From Saprospiraceae bacterium (GTDB lineage: Bacteria > Bacteroidota > Bacteroidia > Chitinophagales > Saprospiraceae): a stretch of 64,000 bases of DNA. The notes beneath the pieces are model-generated. The model was not told where the DNA came from and searched no databases. It was given only the letters and a program-made list of their open reading frames with translations. The stretch spans positions 37,014-101,013 of the forward strand of contig JAHDES010000018.1 in NCBI GenBank assembly GCA_020628645.1. Reading direction: 5' to 3'. Shown here one piece after another: positions 54,278 to 61,382 of the stretch. A program made the position numbers and the translations under genes. Position 1 is the stretch's first letter. The number at the start of each line of letters is the position of its first letter.

Positions 54278-55498
54278 ATGCCAGAAATATCCAAACGCTC
54301 CGCGAATGCTTATGATTCTCCGATTCGGAAACTAACACCTTTTGCAGTACAAGCGGAAGAAGCGGGAAAAAAAGTATATTACCTCAATATTGGACAGCCT
54401 GATATTGAAACGCCTCAAGCTGCACTTGATGTGGTTCGTCAAGCGGACTTGAAAATATTAAAATATGCGCCTTCGCAAGGAAATCGCTCTTATCGAGAAG
54501 AATTAGTCCATTATTACAAACGGTTTGGTTATCATGTCAGTCCAAATGATATTTTGGTAACAAATGGAGCATCTGAAGCCATTTTATTCTTGTTGATGGC
54601 GTGCTTAGATGTAGGGGAGGAGGTGATCATGCCCGAACCTTTGTATGCCAATTATTTGGGTTTTGCAGAAGTGGCTTATGTGGGGGTAAAACCCTTAACT
54701 TCGACAATAGATACTGCATTTGATTTACCAGATTTAATAGAATTTGAACGTGCAATTACTAAAAAAACACGTGCGATTTTAATCTGTAATCCAAATAATC
54801 CTACAGGTCGTGTTTATTCAGAAGAAAAACTTCGTGCAATTGCCACTTTAGCCAAGAAACATGATTTATATCTATTTGTGGATGAAGTGTATAGTGAATT
54901 TTGCTATGATGAAGACTTCTTTTCCGTTTTAAATATTGAAGGATTAGGTGATCATGTGGCGGTCATTGATTCTATTTCTAAACGATTTAGTGCTTGTGGG
55001 GCAAGAATTGGGTCGATTATCTGTCGCAATCCAAAAGTAATTCAAGCTGTTATGAAATTTGCTCAATTTCGATTGAGTGCGCCAACGATGGCTCAATTAT
55101 TTGCGGAGGCTCTTTTAAAACTAGATGATTCCTATATCAAATCGGTAAAAGAAGAATACCAAAGAAGAAGAAATACCCTTTTTCAGCGACTTTCTAAAAT
55201 GGATGAGGTGGTGTGTTATCAACCAGGAGGAGCTTTTTATGTGTTTGCTCAATTACCCATAGATAATTCAGATCGATTTTGTCGTTGGTTGTTAGAAGAG
55301 TTTGATTATAAAGGAGCAACCTTAATGCTGGCTTCAGGTTCTGGATTTTATGCTTCTGAAAATTTAGGTCAACAAGAAGTTCGTTTAGCTTACGTACTAA
55401 ATGAAATGGATATTCACAAAGCGATGGATGTTTTAGAACAAGCATTGTTAGTTTATCCTGGAAGAACTAAAGTACTCAAAACGGTGTTTAGCACTTAA
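54278..55498 (+). CDS. class I/II pyridoxal phosphate aminotransferase
   Basis: The 406-residue enzyme has the fold type I pattern: LNIGQPDIETPQAAL near residue 32, ILVTNGASEAILFLLMACL (~92), AILICNPNNPTGRVYS (~168), the PLP-binding Lys235 in SISKRFSACGARIGSI, and the C-terminal Arg in LASGSGFYA...EVRLAYVL. It resembles aspartate/aromatic aminotransferases of the AspC-like group. The exact amino acid specificity is not visible. It is monocistronic. Confidence 0.93.
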   Translation: MPEISKRSANAYDSPIRKLTPFAVQAEEAGKKVYYLNIGQPDIETPQAALDVVRQADLKILKYAPSQGNRSYREELVHYYKRFGYHVSPNDILVTNGASEAILFLLMACLDVGEEVIMPEPLYANYLGFAEVAYVGVKPLTSTIDTAFDLPDLIEFERAITKKTRAILICNPNNPTGRVYSEEKLRAIATLAKKHDLYLFVDEVYSEFCYDEDFFSVLNIEGLGDHVAVIDSISKRFSACGARIGSIICRNPKVIQAVMKFAQFRLSAPTMAQLFAEALLKLDDSYIKSVKEEYQRRRNTLFQRLSKMDEVVCYQPGGAFYVFAQLPIDNSDRFCRWLLEEFDYKGATLMLASGSGFYASENLGQQEVRLAYVLNEMDIHKAMDVLEQALLVYPGRTKVLKTVFST

Positions 55499-55661
55499 GT
55501 AGCCTAACTTATTTGCTTGTCGAATAACTGCATTCATCATAAAAATTGTAAGAAACGGACTAAAAGGAGGTTACGCACAATTTTTTGGTGAATCTTAAAA
55601 GCAGTTATTGACCAAATAATTAGGTGAACCTACTTAAAAAGTACTTGATTATTAAACAACT

Positions 55662-56591
55662 ATGAACGTTTACTACAATTTAAATGATGTACCTGCCTTT
55701 CAAAATTCAGTGGTGACCATTGGTTCATTCGACGGAATTCATACAGGGCATCAAAAAATATTAGAACAAGTCAATCATTTGGCTAAACAAGCTGGTGGAG
55801 AAAGTATTGTAGTTACTTTTCATCCGCATCCTCGCCTTATTATTTATCCAAAAGATAAAAGTCTACAACTCATCACGACGATTGATGAAAAAATTGATTT
55901 GCTTAAAAAATATGGCATTCAAAATGTAGTGATTGTCCCCTTCACCGTAGAATTTTCACAGCAAAGTCCAGATGAATACATAGAAAAATTCTTGTATGAA
56001 AAATTTCATCCAGCACAAATTGTAATTGGTTACGATCATCATTTTGGTTTAAATCGACAAGGCAATATTGACTATTTAAAAGAAGCAGGAAAACGACTTA
56101 ATTTTGGTGTAGTAGAGATTCAAAAACAAGAAGTCAATGATATTGCGATAAGTTCTACTAAAATTCGCACGGCCATTCTAGAAGGAGCAATTACAAAAGC
56201 AAATACGCTTTTAGGACATCCATTTCGATTAACAGGAAAAGTGATTCAAGGGCAACGAATTGGTCATACCATAGGTTTTCCTACTGCAAATATTGAAATT
56301 AAAGCAACTCATAAAATCATTCCTGCGTATGGCATTTATGCAGTTTTTGTATTTGTAAATTATGAACAATATAAGGGAATGTTATACATTGGAGAACGTC
56401 CGAGTATGCCTCATTTAAATCATCGAACGATTGAAGTCAATATTTTTGATTTTAAAGCGGATATTTATGGTCGTGAAATAAAAATTGATGTGATTGATTT
56501 TATTCGAGCCGATGAAAAATATGCAAATTTAGATGAGTTGCAACATGCCCTTAAATTAGATAAAAAGAAAAGCCTTCAACGATTAAATTGA
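55662..56591 (+). CDS. ribF: bifunctional riboflavin kinase/FAD synthetase
   Basis: The 309-residue length is standard. The N-terminal FAD synthetase (adenylyltransferase) domain has GSFDGIHTGHQKILEQV (~22-38) and VIGYDHHFGLNRQGN. The C-terminal riboflavin kinase domain has GHPFRLTGKVIQGQRIG and GFPTANIE. The enzyme makes FMN and then FAD. It overlaps the start of the downstream glycosyltransferase gene by 4 bases. Confidence 0.96.
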   Translation: MNVYYNLNDVPAFQNSVVTIGSFDGIHTGHQKILEQVNHLAKQAGGESIVVTFHPHPRLIIYPKDKSLQLITTIDEKIDLLKKYGIQNVVIVPFTVEFSQQSPDEYIEKFLYEKFHPAQIVIGYDHHFGLNRQGNIDYLKEAGKRLNFGVVEIQKQEVNDIAISSTKIRTAILEGAITKANTLLGHPFRLTGKVIQGQRIGHTIGFPTANIEIKATHKIIPAYGIYAVFVFVNYEQYKGMLYIGERPSMPHLNHRTIEVNIFDFKADIYGREIKIDVIDFIRADEKYANLDELQHALKLDKKKSLQRLN

Positions 56592-57649
56592 GTGTACCCT
56601 CTACATCGCATCCCTCCGTTGCTGTTGTAATTTTAAATTATAACGGACGCTCCATTTTGGAACAATTTCTTCCTTCCGTCACCCAATTTACGCCATCTAA
56701 TTATCGCATAATCGTAGCTGATAATGGCTCTTTGGATGCTTCTATTTCTTTTGTCAAAAGCACTTATCCAAATTTAGAATTAATTGAATTAGCTCAAAAT
56801 TATGGTTTTGCAGGTGGCTATAATGAAGCTTTAAAACAGGTCGAGACGGATTATTATGTATTATTAAATTCAGATGTTGAAGTTACTGAAAATTGGATTG
56901 AGCCATTAGTAGAAGTTATGAAAAATGATGCTTCCATCGCAGCCATTCAACCTAAAATTTTAGCACAGAAAAATAAATCAAACTTTGAACATGCGGGTGC
57001 AGCAGGTGGGTATTTTGATAATTTGGGCTATCCTTTTTGTCGAGGACGAATCATTGATTTTTGTGAAGAAGATCAAGGGCAGTATGATACGACACAAGAA
57101 ATATTTTGGGCGAGTGGAGCGGCAATGTTGGTTCGAGCCAATTTATATCATCAATTAGGTGGTTTAGATGCCGATTATTTTGCGCACATGGAAGAAATAG
57201 ATTTGTGTTGGCGCATGAAACGCGCAGGTTTTCGGATTTTATGTGTTCCTACTTCAAAGGTTTATCATGTAGGAGGTGGTACGCTTGCTTATGATTCTCC
57301 AAATAAAGTTTATCTGAATTTCAGAAATAGTTTAACGACTTTATTTAAAAACGAAGCTAGTTTAAAATTGATTTGGTTATTTCCCTTGCGGCTTATTTTA
57401 GATGGAATGGCTGGCGGATTATTTTTGGTACAAGGAAAATTATCAAATATTTGGGCGATTATACGTGCGCATTTTTCTTTTTATGGACAATTTTTTAGCA
57501 CCTTAAAGAAAAGAAAACAAACTAAAATATTGATTCAAAAAGTAAAGATTGGAAAGCCTAACTTAGAAGGGCTTTATAAAGGAAGCATAATTATAAATTA
57601 TTACCTCCGAAAAATAAAAAAATTCAGTACGATGAATTCGTTTAAATAA
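56588..57649 (+). CDS. family 2 glycosyltransferase
   Basis: The 353-residue protein begins with a GT-A fold: VAVVILNYNGRSILEQF, then IIVADNGSLDASI (nucleotide-binding Asp) and YVLLNSDVEV (DxD-like region). HMEEIDLCWRMKRAGF (~200) is the catalytic-base region, as in rhamnosyl- and related cell-surface transferases. Its C-terminal part holds two possible membrane-associated helices (LIWLFPLRLILDGMAGGLFL). The start codon is a TTG whose last two bases overlap the ribF stop (TTGA), so the genes are coupled. The acceptor is unknown. Confidence 0.9.
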   Translation: MSVPSTSHPSVAVVILNYNGRSILEQFLPSVTQFTPSNYRIIVADNGSLDASISFVKSTYPNLELIELAQNYGFAGGYNEALKQVETDYYVLLNSDVEVTENWIEPLVEVMKNDASIAAIQPKILAQKNKSNFEHAGAAGGYFDNLGYPFCRGRIIDFCEEDQGQYDTTQEIFWASGAAMLVRANLYHQLGGLDADYFAHMEEIDLCWRMKRAGFRILCVPTSKVYHVGGGTLAYDSPNKVYLNFRNSLTTLFKNEASLKLIWLFPLRLILDGMAGGLFLVQGKLSNIWAIIRAHFSFYGQFFSTLKKRKQTKILIQKVKIGKPNLEGLYKGSIIINYYLRKIKKFSTMNSFK

Positions 57650-57652
57650 TTA

Positions 57653-57718
57653 AAGTTACATATCGCGAGAGAAAAGAAGACGCTGTTTCTCTCTTTGAAG
57701 CGATTATCTGCAATTTGA
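57653..57718. repeat. dispersed palindromic repeat, copy C (short form)
   Basis: AAGTTACATATCGCGAGAG...CTCTCTTTGAAGCG...GCAATTTG aligns with copy A (16006-16109) but lacks its central ~38-base hairpin. It begins just after the glycosyltransferase stop. Confidence 0.6.
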
Positions 57719-57801
57719 GGTAAATAAAAAAATGATAAGTTGCACGAAATTTGATTCTGATTAGTTAGCTCATCTGTTAATTATCATTAAAAAATCAAAG
57801 C

Positions 57802-59120
57802 ATGAACAGGTTTTTACTTTTTGGTCTTTTCATCCTCTTCTTTGTTTCCACTTTAGCTGCACAAAAAGAACGGAAATTAACGGATCAAGAAACTAAAAAT
57901 TTAATGAATCTTCCATCATCCAGACAAATGGAGGAGGATAAAATAGATTCAATATTATTGAAGTATCTAGTAGTCAATAATATAGATGAAACTGCTAGCG
58001 TACTAAGTGCTTTGAATGAAAATGATTTTTTAAAGGTAGTACATGAAATTGATTCCACCTTTAATGTTAATATCCCTTTTAATGAGTATGAAAATCTTCG
58101 ATCTGGTAGTCCTTTTGAAATTTATAAGATAGTTTTCAAATATGATAATTTTTCAAAAAGAAAAGTAGATTATCTTCCCTATTCATATGGAGGCTTGAAA
58201 ATAGGAGAAGTACTAGAAAATGATACCATCAAACAAGGCATTTATTTTTGTAAGGATACAGAAAAAATGATAATACCTCCAAAGTATCAAAAAATAGAAG
58301 CGGTTGATAATGGACATAATCCTGTTGAATACTTTATTGTAAAAGATTTTAAAGGCCAATATGGCTTACATACTGCTGAAGGGGAGAAAATATTTGATTG
58401 TATCTACCAAGAAATTATTACAGGCTTCAATCCTAATGAATTTATTGTACAAAATGATGATGTCTATAGCCTTGTAGACCGAAATGGAATCCTATTATCA
58501 AAATTTCCAAATCATAAATTACAGTCTTTTGTTTACGAAAATTATGGATATTATTTTTTCAAAAATGAATCAACTAAAGGGATTGTTAACCTAAAAGGAG
58601 AAGTAGTTTTAGAGCTTAGCACTCAACACATTTTTTATCCAAAACATAGTGGGGGATATCCCTTATCAATCGTTCATCATAAGGATTCTTTATTACAATT
58701 TTATGATGCTAATTTTAAGTTAGTCAATGAGATTGATTCTGCTCAAATTGTTTTGTGGAAACTTATCCAGTTTATAAAGTCAAAAAGCCAATCTTTTCTA
58801 TTTTAAATGGAAATTATATAATAGTAGATAGAAATGGAGAATCGGCTATGATAGACCCTAAGGGCAAATTTAGATTTCCATTCAACAAATATATTTTGGG
58901 TAGATTCAATGATGTTGCAAAAGTAGTTCCTTTCAAATATTTGGATGGTGAATATTGGGGAGTGCTTAAAGAAGGAGGTGAAATTTTATTTCCTCCTGAT
59001 AAATATGTTGCGATTTCTAGGTTTTATACAGACGAATTTGGAAATATAAGGGCTGCGGTTAAAACAAAGGATGGAGAACAATATTATCTGTATTTAAATG
59101 GACATTTAGAGAAAAGATAA
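57802..59120 (+). pseudogene. WG-repeat-containing protein with a frameshift
   Basis: Frame 1 runs 57802-58806 (334 aa) with signal peptide MNRFLLFGLFILFFVSTLAA and WG/KWGY-like repeats (GQYGLHTAEGEKIFDCIYQE, SLVDRNGILLSKFP). It then loses similarity and stops after IVLWKLIQFIKSKS. A second frame, open from 58755 to 59120, continues the same repeat pattern (IIVDRNGESAMIDPKGKFRF). Adding one T to the TTTT at 58751-58754 would join the frames as a single ~440-residue protein. It is either a real inactivating or phase-type frameshift or a sequencing error in a homopolymer. Function of the family is unknown. Confidence 0.75.
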
Positions 59121-59212
59121 AAAACCATCAAATTTTTAATTAGTTTTATCCAATCAAAAGCCATTTTTATTATAGCGTTCTTCTAAATGAAAAAGGAAAC
59201 TACTTCTACAAA

Positions 59213-59938
59213 ATGAAGCAAAAACTTCAAATCATACATCAAGATGAGGCAATTGTTGTGGTTAATAAACCACCCTTTTTATTAAGTATACCAGATCGGT
59301 ATGCACCAGAAAAACCGAATGTATACCATCAATTATTGCGGAAATTTAATAAAATTCATACCCTTCATCGTTTGGATAAAGAAACAAGTGGAATTATGTT
59401 ATTTGCTCGATCTGAAGAAATTCATCGAGTGATGTCGCGTCAGTTTACGGATCGAACAATTGAAAAATATTATTTCACTTTGGTGGAAGGACGAATGCAT
59501 GAAAAAGAAGGAGAAATTGATAAGCCTATTGCTCCACATCCAAGTATTCAAGGAAAGATGACAGTTGCAGATGGGGGGAAATCCTCTTTGACTTTATTTA
59601 AAGCACTAGAATATTTCAATCATTTTACCTTAGTAGAAGCCAATATCAAAACAGGTCGAACCCACCAAATTCGAGTACATTTTGATGCCATTGGTTATCC
59701 TTTAGCAATAGATGCTGTTTATGGAAGACGTACTCAATTTTTTCTTTCGGAGATTAAGCAAAAAAAATATCGACTTGGAAAAAATCAAGAAGAACGCCCT
59801 TTGATGAAAAGGAGTATTCTACATGCGCATCGCTTGGTTTTTGATCATCCAATTTCTAAAGAAAAAGTAGAATTTACGGCAGATTTACCCAAAGATTTTT
59901 CTGCTATACTCAAACAACTAAGAAAATGGGATCAATGA
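59213..59938 (+). CDS. RluA-family pseudouridine synthase
   Basis: The 241-residue protein has the RluA catalytic motif HRLDKETSGIMLFARS with Asp55, plus IKTGRTHQIRVHFDAIGYPL and the late LHAHRLVFDHP. It lacks an N-terminal S4 domain, as in RluA/TruC-type enzymes, which act on 23S rRNA or tRNA. It begins MKQKLQIIHQDEAIVVVNKP. Its 3' end overlaps the convergent T9SS gene by 7 bases. Confidence 0.92.
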   Translation: MKQKLQIIHQDEAIVVVNKPPFLLSIPDRYAPEKPNVYHQLLRKFNKIHTLHRLDKETSGIMLFARSEEIHRVMSRQFTDRTIEKYYFTLVEGRMHEKEGEIDKPIAPHPSIQGKMTVADGGKSSLTLFKALEYFNHFTLVEANIKTGRTHQIRVHFDAIGYPLAIDAVYGRRTQFFLSEIKQKKYRLGKNQEERPLMKRSILHAHRLVFDHPISKEKVEFTADLPKDFSAILKQLRKWDQ

Positions 59939-61371
59939 TGAATCTGAAAAGGTAAAGTTGGTAAAATATCGGGTTCAGGTGACCAAATGTAATATTGTTC
60001 TGCTGAGAAATTTCTGGTATCAAAGATTATCGTATTAGTTCCTTTTTTAATATAAACTCTTTGCTCATACATCAGTCGCCCAATATAATCCACGATTTGT
60101 ACCGTAAAATTTTTATTTACGTCACTATCTAATTGCAAAGTAAGTGGCTCACCCGATCGAGCAGGATTGGGAAAAAGCGTAGCTGAAATAGGTGCACAAG
60201 AAGATTTGACTTGTCGGATTTCGCTTTCTAAAGTTGAACCATCATCTAGAATAGCAACGATTTTATAAGTGTAAAAGATAAATTCTTCAGGTTCAGAGTC
60301 TACAAAATTATAAGTATTGAAAAGGGTCGTATTCTGAGCATTTAAATTACCTAAAAACTCAAAAAGACCTCCTTCACTAGAACGATAGATTTCATATACT
60401 TGAATAGAGCCTTTCCGTTCAAAACTCGTCCAATTTAAAACAATGTCGCAAGCTTGTTTTCGTAATGAAAAATCCATTATATCATCTCTTAGTAAAGCGG
60501 AGCGATCTGTTGCACCAAAAGTGAAATAACCAAAATTATTGATTTGTTCTACTGAAGAAAAACTTGACTCAAATTGCTCTGGAATCGTATCTGTTGCATC
60601 TACTTTAGTCCATTCTTCATCATTTAAGTAGGCGATTTGAACATGCTCAATATCACTATTTCCGAAACTAGTTGCATCAGTAGTAAGCGTTAGTTGGGCA
60701 CCAGATTCTCCTAGTATTCTCTCAAATTCCCAATATTCCCAATCACTCACTTCGGCTAGGGTTTGATCACTTTCAATTGAGTTATAACCTTCATCAAAAT
60801 AATGTGCTCTAAAAGTAGTAGGACTATCTATTTGGTCTATTATTAAAGGACGATACCTATTATTTTTTCCTATTGGAAATACAAATTGATCTAATCCAAA
60901 TTTATAGCAAGGCCCATGCACGAAAGATTTATTAGAAGCTCCAATAGCAAAAGAGGCATCATTAAAATATAAACTCGATTCATTTTGGGTAAATACCATC
61001 CCTTGATTAAACGTAGTATAACCATCAATTTTTAAATGTTGATCTCCAACAAATGAAAAACCTGATGAATTGTTGAATATTAACCGATCTGTCGTAAATG
61101 GAGCTGATAGTTCAATCAGTTGTTCTTGATTTCCAGCTAAGATCAAAGTACCTGAAAATGGAAAATTGACTTCTGTTTCATTCGTTAAATTACCAGTTAG
61201 CTCTATTTCGCCTTGATTTTCAAACTCTTCCCCTTCATTAGATAAATCTCCATGAATATATAACTCCGTATCAGGTGCGATATATAGACTATCGACAGTA
61301 TGAAAGATAATTTGTGCTTGCAGATTACAAACCCAAAATAGAGAAGCAATTTTAAAAAAGATTCTATACAT
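59932..61371 (-). CDS. secreted protein with type A T9SS sorting domain
   Basis: The 479-residue protein has a signal peptide (FFKIASLFWVCNLQAQ) followed by beta-helix-like text (LYIHGDLSNEGEEFENQGEI), then a fibronectin-like domain (~300-395). The C-terminus is a type A T9SS sorting domain: SATLFPNPARSGEPLTLQLD and the VQIVDYIGRLMYEQ strand. It lies 11 bases downstream of the repetitive gene on the same strand, so they are probably one operon. Cargo role is unknown. Confidence 0.88.
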   Translation of the reverse strand: MYRIFFKIASLFWVCNLQAQIIFHTVDSLYIAPDTELYIHGDLSNEGEEFENQGEIELTGNLTNETEVNFPFSGTLILAGNQEQLIELSAPFTTDRLIFNNSSGFSFVGDQHLKIDGYTTFNQGMVFTQNESSLYFNDASFAIGASNKSFVHGPCYKFGLDQFVFPIGKNNRYRPLIIDQIDSPTTFRAHYFDEGYNSIESDQTLAEVSDWEYWEFERILGESGAQLTLTTDATSFGNSDIEHVQIAYLNDEEWTKVDATDTIPEQFESSFSSVEQINNFGYFTFGATDRSALLRDDIMDFSLRKQACDIVLNWTSFERKGSIQVYEIYRSSEGGLFEFLGNLNAQNTTLFNTYNFVDSEPEEFIFYTYKIVAILDDGSTLESEIRQVKSSCAPISATLFPNPARSGEPLTLQLDSDVNKNFTVQIVDYIGRLMYEQRVYIKKGTNTIIFDTRNFSAEQYYIWSPEPDILPTLPFQIHH

Positions 61372-61382
61372 TTTAGGTTAAT

